Positions 17,298 to 26,578 of a stretch of DNA of 47,782 nt are shown one piece after another. Made by a program: the position numbers and the translations under genes. The notes under the pieces were generated by a model, which ran no database searches, was not told the DNA's origin, and saw only the letters and a program-made list of their open reading frames with translations. The stretch is from Bacteroidales bacterium (GTDB lineage: Bacteria > Bacteroidota > Bacteroidia > Bacteroidales > P3), in NCBI GenBank assembly GCA_031260565.1, contig JAISLH010000131.1:1-47782 (forward strand), written 5' to 3'. The number at the start of each line of letters is the position of its first letter. Positions within the stretch are counted from its first letter, which is position 1.

Positions 17298-18494
17298 ATG
17301 AAACAACTAAGACAAAGATTGGCAAGCGACCTTATTCTCAAACAAGTCGCAGAGATGAAGGCTCATGAAGTGTATCCATATTTCAGAGCCATAGAAAGCG
17401 ACCAGGATACTGTTGTTACCATGCATGGACAGCAAATCTTGATGTTTGGCTCAAATAGTTATTTGGGTCTCACCAACCACCCCAAGATTAAGGAGGCTTC
17501 AATAGCAGCTATCCGTAAGTATGGGACAGGTTGTGCCGGTTCGCCATACCTTAACGGCACGATGGATATTCATATAGAGTTAGAAGAGAAACTTGCAGAT
17601 TATGTCGGCAAAGAGAAGGCTATCGTTTATTCAACAGGCTTTCATTCAAACATCGGAGCTATCCCTACCATTATGGGACGAGGTGATTACATTATCTGTG
17701 ATGAACTCAACCATGCTTCAATAGTAGAGGGTCGCAGATTATCTTTTGCTAAAAGCATTAAGTATAAGCATAACGATATGGAAGATTTGGAGCAAAGGCT
17801 TGCCAATATTCCTTACGATAAAGTGAAACTTATAATTATGGACGGTGTCTTTTCTATGGAGGGAGATGTGGCTAAGTTGCCTCAAATTACTGCCTTAGCA
17901 GATAAATACAACGCTTCCGTTTATGTTGATGAGGCTCATAGTCTCGGTATTTTCGGCAAAGAGGGTAGAGGTATCTGCAATCATTTTAACCTTACCGACA
18001 AAGTAGATATAATTATGGGTACTTTCAGTAAATCTCTTGCGGCGATAGGTGGTTTTATTGCCTCTGACGCTGATACGATGAACTTCATTCGTCATCATTC
18101 CCGTTCCTATATCTTCTCCGCTTCAATCTCTCCTGCGGCTACAGCAAGTGTTATAGCGGCTTTAGATGTTATAAAAGAAGAGCCTGATAGGATTGCGCAC
18201 CTGTGGGATATGACACGATATGCTCTTTCTAATTTCCGTTCTTTGGGTTTTGAGATAGGACCAACTGAAACACCTATTATACCACTCTATATCCGCAATG
18301 CAGAGAAGCCCTTTGTCATAACGGAGGAGTTATACGAAAGTGGCGTCTTTGTTAATCCTGTTGTGCCTCCTGCTTGTGCTCCTGACGCTACGCTGTTACG
18401 TTTTTCGCTAATGGCTACCCATACAAAAGAGCAGATAGATACAGCTATCAATAAACTGACCAAGATATTTAAGAAGCACGGCGTAATAAAGTAA
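17298..18494 (+). CDS. spt: Serine palmitoyltransferase (alpha-oxoamine synthase)
   Basis: This 398-residue PLP enzyme should condense L-serine with a long-chain acyl-CoA to give 3-ketosphinganine, the first step of sphingolipid synthesis. The PLP lysine is K245 in GTFSKSLAAIGG; H139 (ELNHAS) and DEAHSLG (211-217) bind the cofactor. It lacks a membrane helix, as in other bacterial SPTs. The family also contains 2-amino-3-ketobutyrate ligase and BioF, and sequence alone is close; the neighbouring ceramide-synthase-like and CerR-like genes decide for SPT. Confidence 0.85.
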   Translation: MKQLRQRLASDLILKQVAEMKAHEVYPYFRAIESDQDTVVTMHGQQILMFGSNSYLGLTNHPKIKEASIAAIRKYGTGCAGSPYLNGTMDIHIELEEKLADYVGKEKAIVYSTGFHSNIGAIPTIMGRGDYIICDELNHASIVEGRRLSFAKSIKYKHNDMEDLEQRLANIPYDKVKLIIMDGVFSMEGDVAKLPQITALADKYNASVYVDEAHSLGIFGKEGRGICNHFNLTDKVDIIMGTFSKSLAAIGGFIASDADTMNFIRHHSRSYIFSASISPAATASVIAALDVIKEEPDRIAHLWDMTRYALSNFRSLGFEIGPTETPIIPLYIRNAEKPFVITEELYESGVFVNPVVPPACAPDATLLRFSLMATHTKEQIDTAINKLTKIFKKHGVIK

Positions 18495-18547
18495 AGCAAT
18501 GGTAAGGATAGGATATATATATCTTAATCTTAAATAGATAGAACTAA

Positions 18548-18563
18548 TGTTTTACGTGAAACG
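18548..18563 (+). promoter_or_regulatory. parS-like site
   Basis: TGTTTTACGTGAAACG matches TGTTTCACGTGAAACA at 14 of 16 positions, the best in the window. It is intergenic, 14 bases before tRNA-Gly and about 5.6 kb right of the candidate origin. Confidence 0.45.
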
Positions 18564-18577
18564 AGCAATAATTTCAA

Positions 18578-18649
18578 GCAGTAATAGTTCAGCGGTAGAA
18601 TGTTGGCTTCCCAAGCCGAAGGTCGCGAGTTCGAATCTCGTTTACTGCT
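18578..18649 (+). tRNA. tRNA-Gly (anticodon CCC)
   Basis: A full cloverleaf is visible. The acceptor stem GCAGTAA / TTACTGC is perfect, the anticodon loop TTCCCAA gives anticodon CCC (codon GGG), and the T arm reads GCGAG-TTCGAAT-CTCGT. The discriminator is T; the CCA end is not encoded. No promoter element is seen just upstream, so it may be processed from the spt transcript. Confidence 0.95.
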
Positions 18650-18780
18650 CTTTGGTTTAACTTAACAAATATAAGCAAATGCAAAAGTCCATTGTTGTTG
18701 GTAATTTCCGTAGTGGGGTTCTGATTTGCTGCATGTGATTCTAATGTAAAGAAAACCTCGTTTGCCCGATTACGTTTTGT

Positions 18781-19929
18781 ATGAATAAAATGACGCCTAT
18801 GGATAATAAAATTACGGTTATTGAAGTAACAACGAAGAAGCAGTTTAATGCTTTCCTAAAATTTCCTTACGCTCTTTTCAAAGATGATAAAATGTGGGTG
18901 CCTTCACTCCTAATGGACGAGAGGGCTACATTTAACAAAAAGAAAAACCCAGCTCTTGAATTTTGCGACTATAAGATTTGGTTAGCATATCAGGATGATA
19001 AAATTGTTGGTCGTATTGTCGGAATGATAAACAATAAGGCAAACCAGATATGGCAAAGAAGCCGTGTAAGATTTGGCTGGCTTGATTTTATTAACTCCGA
19101 TGAGGTTGCTAAGGCTTTGCTTGACGCCGTTGCTCAGTGGGGAAAGGGTAGGGGAATGGACAAAATTCTCGGACCTATGGGCTTCACCGATATGGATAAG
19201 GAGGGTATGATGATTGAGGGGTTTGATGTGGATTGCCCTATGGCTTGCTACTATAATCCTTCTTATTATCCGCAGGTTATGGATAGGCTTGGGTATGAAA
19301 AAGAGGTTGATTGGTTGCAGTATGAAATAATAGCAAACCAGCCTATACCTGAAAAAGTGAAGCGAATAAACGAACTGATAAAAGATAAGTACAACCTGCG
19401 AATAGTAGATAATGTTTCAAAGAAAGAGATTACTCAACGATACGGCGAGAAGATATTTTTGACTCTCAACAAAGCTTTCAAAAACCTCTTTGGTTACGTT
19501 CCCCTTAATGAAAAGCAAATTCAATTTTACATCAAACAGTATTTCCCATTCCTTGACAAGCGTTTGATATGTTTTGTCGTTGATGAGAATGACGATGTTG
19601 TTGCCTTTGGCGTTTCTATGCCTTCTCTTTCCAATGCTCTTCGTAAGGGTAAGGGCAAACTCTTTCCTTTTGGTTGGTTTCATCTGTTGAAGGCGTTAAG
19701 GAATTTTGAGAACATAGACCTTTATCTTAACGGAGTAGCTCCAGAATGGCAAAACAAAGGCGTCCATTCTCTTTATTATGCTGAAATGAATCGCCGTTAT
19801 ATTAAGCTGGGAGCAAAGACTGCTATTGCCAACCCTCAATTGGAGGACAATCAAGCGGCTCATATTTGGGAGAAATATGACAGCCACGTTGCTATTCGCC
19901 GCCGTGCATACATCAAAGATATAAATTAA
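18781..19929 (+). CDS. GNAT-fold acyltransferase, probable bacterial ceramide synthase
   Basis: This 382-residue protein has GNAT-like segments: IVGRIVGMINNKAN (about 77-90), WGKGRGMDKILGPMGF (about 120-135), and near the C-terminus VAPEWQNKGVHSLYYAEMNRR. In bacteria that make sphingolipids by the Caulobacter-type pathway, a GNAT-superfamily protein (bCerS) acylates the sphingoid base. Its position between spt and a CerR-like reductase makes this its likely job. The ATG at 18781 is used; ATGs four and seven codons later are possible. It ends 4 bases before the next gene. Confidence 0.7.
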   Translation: MNKMTPMDNKITVIEVTTKKQFNAFLKFPYALFKDDKMWVPSLLMDERATFNKKKNPALEFCDYKIWLAYQDDKIVGRIVGMINNKANQIWQRSRVRFGWLDFINSDEVAKALLDAVAQWGKGRGMDKILGPMGFTDMDKEGMMIEGFDVDCPMACYYNPSYYPQVMDRLGYEKEVDWLQYEIIANQPIPEKVKRINELIKDKYNLRIVDNVSKKEITQRYGEKIFLTLNKAFKNLFGYVPLNEKQIQFYIKQYFPFLDKRLICFVVDENDDVVAFGVSMPSLSNALRKGKGKLFPFGWFHLLKALRNFENIDLYLNGVAPEWQNKGVHSLYYAEMNRRYIKLGAKTAIANPQLEDNQAAHIWEKYDSHVAIRRRAYIKDIN

Positions 19930-19933
19930 GTCT

Positions 19934-20917
19934 ATGAAAAAAGCATTAGTAACAGGTGCAAGTGGCTTTGTCGGTAGCCATTTGGTAGATAGATTGCTGG
20001 AAAAGGGCAATTATGAAGTCTATGCTGCAATCCGCAAAACCAGTAGCAAGAAGTATCTTCAAGATGCACGGATAAATTTCATAGAATTGCCATACGAGGA
20101 TAGCCAAGCATTGAAAGAATTGTTAGTGCAGCACAATTTCGATGTCGTTTTTCATCTTACGGGCTTAACGAAAGCCAAAAGAGCCACCGATTTTGACAAA
20201 GTAAATTTCATATACACCAAATCACTTGTGGATAGTTTGCAAGGCTTGACGGCAAAGCTCATCTTTATGTCAAGTTTTGCTGCTCACGGACCCGCTGATG
20301 ATAAAACATTGCTGCCCGCTAAGGTTTCAGACGAATGTGTTCCTGATACCGCTTACGGAAAGTCTAAATTGAAGGCGGAACAATATATAAACACAAACCG
20401 CAATGACAACTACATCATTCTGCGTCCTACAGGAGTTTATGGGACACGTGAAACGGACTACTTCGTCTTCTTCCAAACGCTTCATAATCACATAGAACCA
20501 TACTTGGGCTTTACTCCACAACGCTTGACTTTTATTTACGGGACAGACCTCGCTGATATATGTATCCTGTCGGCAGAAAGCGAGATTACGAATAAGACTT
20601 ACTTCGTCTCTGACGGCAATCTGTATCTTGATTATGAATTTGCTGCAATCACAAAAGAGGCTTTACATACGTGGGCTTTGAAAATAAAATTTCCTCTCTT
20701 TGTTTTGCGTTTTGTTGTCAGTATTTTGGAATGTGTCAGTAAGATTACAGGCAAATCTTTTACTCTAAACAAGGACAAATACAATATTTTAAAGGCTCGG
20801 AACTGGGATTGCGACATAGAAGATTTGAAAACAGACCTCCATTTTGAGCCAAAATATGACCTCAAACGAGGTGTAGCAGAAGCCATTGCTTGGTATAAGA
20901 AAGAGAAATGGCTTTAA
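19934..20917 (+). CDS. NAD(P)-dependent SDR, probable ceramide reductase (CerR-like)
   Basis: This 327-residue extended short-chain dehydrogenase has the N-terminal nucleotide motif TGASGFVG (8-15), the active-site tyrosine/lysine in TAYGKSK (about 137-143) and the LRPTGVYG segment. CerR in Caulobacter reduces the keto group of the oxidised ceramide, and is in this family. Linkage to spt and the GNAT-type acyltransferase supports the same role here. A nucleotide-sugar epimerase or steroid-dehydrogenase-like function cannot be excluded from sequence alone. A weak parS-like word (20440-20455) lies inside. Confidence 0.72.
   Translation: MKKALVTGASGFVGSHLVDRLLEKGNYEVYAAIRKTSSKKYLQDARINFIELPYEDSQALKELLVQHNFDVVFHLTGLTKAKRATDFDKVNFIYTKSLVDSLQGLTAKLIFMSSFAAHGPADDKTLLPAKVSDECVPDTAYGKSKLKAEQYINTNRNDNYIILRPTGVYGTRETDYFVFFQTLHNHIEPYLGFTPQRLTFIYGTDLADICILSAESEITNKTYFVSDGNLYLDYEFAAITKEALHTWALKIKFPLFVLRFVVSILECVSKITGKSFTLNKDKYNILKARNWDCDIEDLKTDLHFEPKYDLKRGVAEAIAWYKKEKWL
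20440..20455 (+). promoter_or_regulatory. Weak parS-like word
   Basis: TGGGACACGTGAAACG contains CACGTGAAAC and matches the ParB site at 12 of 16 positions. It lies in coding sequence. Confidence 0.25.
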
Positions 20918-20923
20918 AAAAGC

Positions 20924-21081
20924 TCAATACACCAAAACACACCACCATTTGATTGATTTATCCCCACTAACGCTTGTCTGATAGTTTGGGTAAAAAGATT
21001 TAACGCTTCCATAGCCTCTTGCAAAGAAATGTAAGACTCGTTACTCTTTGATATTTAAGCATTTACCTCCTTTATTGTAGG
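20924..21081 (-). pseudogene. Possible small-gene remnant
   Basis: On the minus strand an AAAGGAGG-like ribosome site (about 21076-21069) precedes an ATG at about 21066 that opens only 20 codons. A shift of frame continues into a 46-codon open stretch with protein-like composition (ISLQEAMEALNLFTQTI) ending near 20924. This looks like a short gene broken by a frameshift; I do not recognise the family. The rest of the 20918-21393 gap holds repeat copy 4. Confidence 0.25.
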
Positions 21082-21212
21082 TTTTGGCATAAGGAATAAA
21101 AGCACCAAAACAACCACCCCAAATATAATATTACGCACTGCTCATTAAAATTTAGTATTCCGTATTATTGGAGACGGCAAAAACCGATAAAATATTCCCT
21201 CATTTTATTTGA

Positions 21213-21302
21213 GTTTCACCAAACGCCACTTTAATTTTCTAAAGCGGCGTTTCGTGACGCTAAAGTGGCGTTTTAGAAAATTAAAGCGGCGTTTGGTGAA
21301 AA
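21213..21302. repeat. Modular palindromic repeat, copy 4
   Basis: This is the most complete copy: four words alternate, bounded by TTTCACC and GGTGAAA, and the 90 bases form one long, nearly perfect inverted repeat centred on CGTGACG. It lies between the CerR-like gene and topA. Confidence 0.92.
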
Positions 21303-21393
21303 CGAGGTATAATAAGAAGAAAATATCCCTTAGATTTTAAAAGACAAAACAGCGTTTTCTGTAACCAAAATAAGGCATTATAAAAATTTTTCT

Positions 21394-21401
21394 TACCTTT
21401 G
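21394..21401 (+). promoter_or_regulatory. -7 promoter element of topA
   Basis: TACCTTTG followed by C lies 20 bases before the topA ATG, so the leader is short. Confidence 0.7.
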
Positions 21402-21421
21402 CCGCCTCAAAATAATAATTT

Positions 21422-23746
21422 ATGGCAAAGAATTTGGTCATTGTGGAAAGCCCTGCGAAGGCTAAGACTATAGAAAAATACCTTGGAGCGGATTATCATG
21501 TCGTTTCAAGTTACGGACACATCAGAGACTTGGATAAAAAGGAGATGGGGATTGACTTAAACAACAATTTCGCTCCCCGTTATATCGTTTCGGAAGACAA
21601 AAAGAAGATTGTAACGCAGCTAAAAGCCGAAGTGAAGAAGGCAGATGTTATTTGGCTCGCTTCCGATGACGACAGGGAGGGAGAAGCGATTGCTTGGCAT
21701 TTGTATGAGGCTCTTTCGCTCAAGCAAAAGGACACTAAGCGTATTGTGTTCAATGAAATAACAAAGCAAGCTGTCCTTTCGGCAATCGCAAATCCGAGAG
21801 AAATTGACCAAAATCTTGTTAATGCACAGCAAGCTCGCAGAATATTAGACCGAATTGTCGGTTTTGAAATCTCTCCTGTGCTTTGGGCAAAAGTAAAAAC
21901 TGGTCTGTCGGCAGGAAGGGTGCAATCGGTGGCGGTAAAGCTCGTTTGCGACAGGGAAAATGAGATAAAGGAATTTGTTTCTGCTGACACCTATAATATA
22001 AAAGGAGTCTTCAACCCCGATAAATCTTCACAAAGGATAAACGCAACGCTTAATAAGAATTTCAAAACGAAGGATGAGGCTGTTGGTTTCTTAAACCATT
22101 TAATCAAAGCGTCATTCAACGTCAATAATACGACAAAAAAACCTTCTAAACGTTCGCCTGCACCTCCTTTTACGACATCTACCTTGCAGCAAGAGGCGTT
22201 CCGCAAACTCGGAATGGGTGTTGAACGAACTATGATGGCGGCTCAGCAGCTTTATGAAGCGGGTCTGATTACTTACATGAGAACTGACTCGGTTAATCTG
22301 TCGGACTATGCGGTCTTTGCGGCGAAGGATTTTATTGGAAAGGAATATGGAGAAAATTATTCAAAGGTTCGCCATTTCAAAACCAAGACTAAGGGTGCTC
22401 AAGAGGCTCATGAGGCTATCCGTCCTACTGATTTATCTCGCAAAACTCTGACAGCAAGCAGCCAAAACGCCAAGTTGTATGAACTAATCTGGAAAAGAAC
22501 GGTTGCTTCGCAAATGTCAGATGCGGAAATTGAGATAACTAATATAGAAATTGGTGTTTCTCTCAGACAGGAGTTGTTTTTGGCAAAGGGAGAGGTTATT
22601 TTGTTTGACGGCTTTCTCAGATTGTATTCCGAAAGTGTTGAAAAGGACGAGCAAAGTGAAGAGGACGATAATTTATCCTTGCCAGCAGTGAAGAAAAACG
22701 AAGCATTACTTTTGCAAACGGCTGTCTCAAAACAGGTATTTACTAAACCAAAGCCACGATACAATGATGCTATGCTCGTAAATAAACTTGAAGAATTGGG
22801 AATTGGCAGACCATCAACCTATGCTCCTATTATATCAACGATACAAAAGCGTAACTACATAGAGAAGGGAGGAGATGATTTCAAAGTCCGCAAAGTCGTG
22901 GTACTAACTCTTAAAAATGAAAAAATTAAAGAAGAAGTAATAGACGAGAGATATGATTTGAAGAAAGGAAAACTGCTTCCTACCGATATAGGAGAAGTAG
23001 TTAATCAATTTCTCTGCCGCTTCTTCACCAACATAATGGACTATAATTTCACGGCAAAGGCAGAAAAAGAACTTGATACGATAGCTGAAGGAAAATTAAA
23101 GTGGCAAAAAATGCTGGAAACCTTCTATACGCCATTCCATAATGAGGTTGTATCTACGGGAAAGAACGCGAAACGTGAGAAAGCCGAACGTTATTTGGGC
23201 GATGACCCTAAGACAGGCAAAAAAGTCTTTGCTAAAATAGGACGTTTCGGTGCTATGATACAGATAGGTGAAGTAACAGACGAACAAAAGCCGACCTTCG
23301 CATCACTACAAGGCAACCAAAGCATATCAACCATTACTTTGGAGCAGGCTTTAGCCCTTTTTGCTCTGCCAAGAAGCATAGGAAAGTATGAAAATGAGGA
23401 TTTAATTGCGGCAACGGGCAGATTTGGTGCATATATCAAGGTAGGAACTACGCTAAATGTTTCCCTCCCCAAAGGAGCAGACCCTTTCACAATTTCATTA
23501 GAAGAAGCCATTGAGCTAATAAAGAAGAAGAAAGAAAGCGATAGTCGGAAGAACGAAATATTAAAGCACCTCCCCAAAACATTAGGTCAGATTGACGGCA
23601 AAGATGTCGCACTCCAATACGGCAAATTCGGCGTCTATATCAAATATAATGAGAAAAACTTCCGCATAACCAGCAAAAAAAATCCATTAGACCTCACCTT
23701 ATCAGACGCAGAGGCTATTATCAAAGCACCAAAGAAGAAGAAATGA
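21422..23746 (+). CDS. topA: DNA topoisomerase I (type IA)
   Basis: This 774-residue enzyme relaxes negative supercoils. An N-terminal Toprim domain (MAKNLVIVESPAKAKTIEKYL, and DDDREGEAIAWH with the metal-binding acidic residues) is followed by the cleavage domain with active-site tyrosine Y285 in LITYMRTDSVNLS. The C-terminus carries three repeats of the GRFGAxIxxG type (FAKIGRFGAMI, ATGRFGAYIKVG, YGKFGVYIK) in place of E. coli-type zinc fingers, usual for this phylum. The MurL-MurD fusion gene starts 7 bases after the stop, so the two are probably co-transcribed. Confidence 0.97.
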   Translation: MAKNLVIVESPAKAKTIEKYLGADYHVVSSYGHIRDLDKKEMGIDLNNNFAPRYIVSEDKKKIVTQLKAEVKKADVIWLASDDDREGEAIAWHLYEALSLKQKDTKRIVFNEITKQAVLSAIANPREIDQNLVNAQQARRILDRIVGFEISPVLWAKVKTGLSAGRVQSVAVKLVCDRENEIKEFVSADTYNIKGVFNPDKSSQRINATLNKNFKTKDEAVGFLNHLIKASFNVNNTTKKPSKRSPAPPFTTSTLQQEAFRKLGMGVERTMMAAQQLYEAGLITYMRTDSVNLSDYAVFAAKDFIGKEYGENYSKVRHFKTKTKGAQEAHEAIRPTDLSRKTLTASSQNAKLYELIWKRTVASQMSDAEIEITNIEIGVSLRQELFLAKGEVILFDGFLRLYSESVEKDEQSEEDDNLSLPAVKKNEALLLQTAVSKQVFTKPKPRYNDAMLVNKLEELGIGRPSTYAPIISTIQKRNYIEKGGDDFKVRKVVVLTLKNEKIKEEVIDERYDLKKGKLLPTDIGEVVNQFLCRFFTNIMDYNFTAKAEKELDTIAEGKLKWQKMLETFYTPFHNEVVSTGKNAKREKAERYLGDDPKTGKKVFAKIGRFGAMIQIGEVTDEQKPTFASLQGNQSISTITLEQALALFALPRSIGKYENEDLIAATGRFGAYIKVGTTLNVSLPKGADPFTISLEEAIELIKKKKESDSRKNEILKHLPKTLGQIDGKDVALQYGKFGVYIKYNEKNFRITSKKNPLDLTLSDAEAIIKAPKKKK

Positions 23747-23753
23747 AAATAAG

Positions 23754-26522
23754 ATGAGCCGCAATGAAGATTTTATAAGGTTTCGTGAGCAGTTCCCAGT
23801 ATTTGAATATACAAACTATCTGTTTGTTGTCAAAGACAAGGGATTATATCTTAGATTTACCTTTACTTGTGGCGAGCAGGTCTTTTATCCTAAATATTTT
23901 ATTCCGTCTAAACCATTTTTTTCCACATCTTCCTTGAGCAAGCAACAATTAAAATTGCTGGCGTTCCACATTGGTATGATAGAGTTGGTAAGTTATTGGA
24001 AATTTGCTTGCTCTCCTGTGGTTCAAATCCTATGTGGTAGCTTGGAGGAGGGACAAATTGAGTTCTGGAAGAAACTATATTTCAAAGGGCTTGGAGAATT
24101 CTTTTACACAAACGGCATAAAGACGACACAAGATACCTTTATGACCATAGAAAGTCAGGGTAAAAAGTATGAAAGGAAGGGCTTTGCTCACGTAAAGGAA
24201 GACTTCCTCGTACCAATCGGCGGCGGCAAAGATTCTGTCGTTACCTTGGAGATGTTAAAAGCCAGCGGCTGCAAAGTTACTCCCCTTATCATCAATCCAC
24301 GTGGGGCAAGTTTGAATTGTATAGCTATTGGCGGCTTTGAAAACGAGAGCTTTTTTGAAATTAAAAGGACGATTGACCCACTTTTGTTGGACTTAAACAG
24401 CAAAAACTTCCTAAATGGACACACGCCCTTCTCGGCAATGTTAGCTTTTGTCTCACTTTTGGCAGCAGCTCTTACCGGTAAAAAATACATTGCTCTGAGT
24501 AACGAAATTTCTGCTAACGAATCTACCGTTGCAGGTCAGGACATAAATCATCAATACAGCAAGAGTTTGGAATTTGAAGACGACTTCCGCAACTATGTCA
24601 GCACCTACATCACAAAAGACCTTGAATATTTTTCATTTCTTAGGATTTCGGAGCTGCGAATTGCCCAAATCTTCGCTCATCTTCCTTACAAATCCGTTTT
24701 TCGTTCCTGTAACGCAGGCTCTAAGCAGGACATCTGGTGCGGACATTGTGCTAAATGCCTTTTTGCCTTCATTATTTTGTCGCCTTTTATTGACAAAAAA
24801 GAACTTATAACTATCTTCGGCAAAAATCTCTTCACCCTTTCAAAAGAAGATACCGGTAACGAAAATTCAGATACCGCTTCGTTACAAATGAAAGAGGACT
24901 TTTTGCAACTTATCGGCACAAAAGAGCAGAAACCTTTTGAGTGCGTTGGAACTGTCAGTGAGGTTAATTTAGCAGTTGCTCTCTACATTCAACAAAACGG
25001 CATTGGCGAAAAAGATGACCTGATAAAAATTTGGTGGGAGTTAAAGAAATCCGAATTTGAAAGCATCTTGAAGCAAAAAGATGAGGTCTTATCGCAATCT
25101 AATCTCAAAAACTTGCCACTAACAGCCTTAAAAGCATACGAAGACCCAGATATGTTGAAAAAATTTGCCATCAAATCCATAAACGCTCCTATCATCGCCG
25201 AATTTGGTCAGGCTACGATTGGAATTTTCGGGCTTGGGCGTGAAGGAAAAAGCACCTATCAATTTTTTCGGTGGATCTTCCCAGAAAAAGAACTGATTTT
25301 GGCAGATGAAGACGTGAGCATTGAGCAATTTGATACCTTTAACCAAGACGAAAACGTTAGAATTTATAATACAGAATCCATTTATTCGGAAATTGCTCCC
25401 GACTGTGATGTAATTTTCAAGACCCCCGGCATACCTTCTTGGAAGTTTTCAGAACAGGACAGGACAAAAATCACATCACAAACCGACTTCTTTCTAAAAC
25501 ATTTCTCCAAACAAACAGTTGGCGTTACCGGCACAAAAGGAAAAAGCACTACGTCAAGTCTTATCTTTGCCTGCTTGCAAGCCGCTGGTGTTAAATCGTT
25601 TTTAGTCGGTAACATCGGCGTACCTGTGCTTGACAAATTTTATGATATTGACCAAAAAACGATAGTTGTTGCCGAGTTGTCCGCACATCAGTTAGAGAAA
25701 ATTTCAGTTGCTCCCAGATACGCTGTTTTTCTTAACATCTTTGAGGAACATCTTGACGTCTTCGGTACATTTGACGCTTACAAAAATGCAAAACTTCAGA
25801 TTATTGCCAAACAACAAAACGGCGATTTTGTATTTTACGGCAGCTTTGAGTCAAATGTCCGCAAGAAAATTGAAAAATATGAAACAAAACGCCAACTTAT
25901 CCCCGTTAAGGTAGAAAATTATTACACCTATTTCAGAAAATACAGCATCAAATTTGAAAATAATAACACCATATACCTGAAATATCTAATCGGCGGGCAT
26001 AATCTTTTCAACGTTTCGGTGGCTTATGCCGTCTGCCGCCAACTTGGTCTGAGCGAACACGATATTATTCACACCTGCATTGAATTTAAGGGTCTTCCGC
26101 ACCGATTAGAGTTCGTTGGCGAGATAAATGAAGTGAAGTTTTACAACGATTCCATATCTACGACCCCACAATCCGCACTCGCCGCCATAAAAGCTCTCAA
26201 AAACGTTGAAACTCTTCTGCTTGGCGGTATGGATAGAGGCATAAATTACGACATTCTCGGCAGCGAAATTCCAAAACTCGGCATTAAAAATATAGCTCTT
26301 ATCGGAAAAGCGGGACAGCGTATGGGAAAGATTTTAAAAGACGCTGGCTTTGACTGCAATTACCTTGTTTGTGATAATTTTGAAGAGATTGTCTTCTGGG
26401 CTAAAGTCATTACTTCCAAACAAAAATCCGTCCTTTTATCACCCGCCGCACCCTCTTACGACCAATTCACTAACTTTATTGAAAGAGGCGAGACCTTCCG
26501 CAAAGCAGTTCTTGACAAATAG
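23754..26522 (+). CDS. MurL-MurD fusion: UDP-MurNAc-L-Ala-L-Glu epimerase and ligase
   Basis: This 922-residue protein joins two peptidoglycan-precursor enzymes. Residues about 1-470 resemble MurL, which turns the terminal L-Glu of UDP-MurNAc-L-Ala-L-Glu into D-Glu: an ATP-binding PP-loop PIGGGKDS (154-161), LSNEISANEST, and a cysteine-rich CNAGSK...WCGHCAKC segment starting at C319. Residues about 485-922 form a Mur ligase with the ATP loop GVTGTKGKST (590-599) and the HRLEFVGE, NDSIS and PAAPSYDQF motifs of MurD. In Xanthomonas, MurD2 and MurL are separate proteins that replace MurD and MurI; here they would work as one polypeptide. The route is inferred from that precedent. Confidence 0.82.
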   Translation: MSRNEDFIRFREQFPVFEYTNYLFVVKDKGLYLRFTFTCGEQVFYPKYFIPSKPFFSTSSLSKQQLKLLAFHIGMIELVSYWKFACSPVVQILCGSLEEGQIEFWKKLYFKGLGEFFYTNGIKTTQDTFMTIESQGKKYERKGFAHVKEDFLVPIGGGKDSVVTLEMLKASGCKVTPLIINPRGASLNCIAIGGFENESFFEIKRTIDPLLLDLNSKNFLNGHTPFSAMLAFVSLLAAALTGKKYIALSNEISANESTVAGQDINHQYSKSLEFEDDFRNYVSTYITKDLEYFSFLRISELRIAQIFAHLPYKSVFRSCNAGSKQDIWCGHCAKCLFAFIILSPFIDKKELITIFGKNLFTLSKEDTGNENSDTASLQMKEDFLQLIGTKEQKPFECVGTVSEVNLAVALYIQQNGIGEKDDLIKIWWELKKSEFESILKQKDEVLSQSNLKNLPLTALKAYEDPDMLKKFAIKSINAPIIAEFGQATIGIFGLGREGKSTYQFFRWIFPEKELILADEDVSIEQFDTFNQDENVRIYNTESIYSEIAPDCDVIFKTPGIPSWKFSEQDRTKITSQTDFFLKHFSKQTVGVTGTKGKSTTSSLIFACLQAAGVKSFLVGNIGVPVLDKFYDIDQKTIVVAELSAHQLEKISVAPRYAVFLNIFEEHLDVFGTFDAYKNAKLQIIAKQQNGDFVFYGSFESNVRKKIEKYETKRQLIPVKVENYYTYFRKYSIKFENNNTIYLKYLIGGHNLFNVSVAYAVCRQLGLSEHDIIHTCIEFKGLPHRLEFVGEINEVKFYNDSISTTPQSALAAIKALKNVETLLLGGMDRGINYDILGSEIPKLGIKNIALIGKAGQRMGKILKDAGFDCNYLVCDNFEEIVFWAKVITSKQKSVLLSPAAPSYDQFTNFIERGETFRKAVLDK

Positions 26523-26578
26523 CGAAAAAAAGGCAGAAAATGGGTCTTTGTAACTACTTGGTTTCCAAATGCTACTGA

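Noticed and set aside
17298-18494. 2-amino-3-ketobutyrate CoA ligase (kbl) or BioF
   Set aside because: Same fold family, but there is no threonine dehydrogenase or biotin gene, while ceramide-synthase- and CerR-like genes follow.
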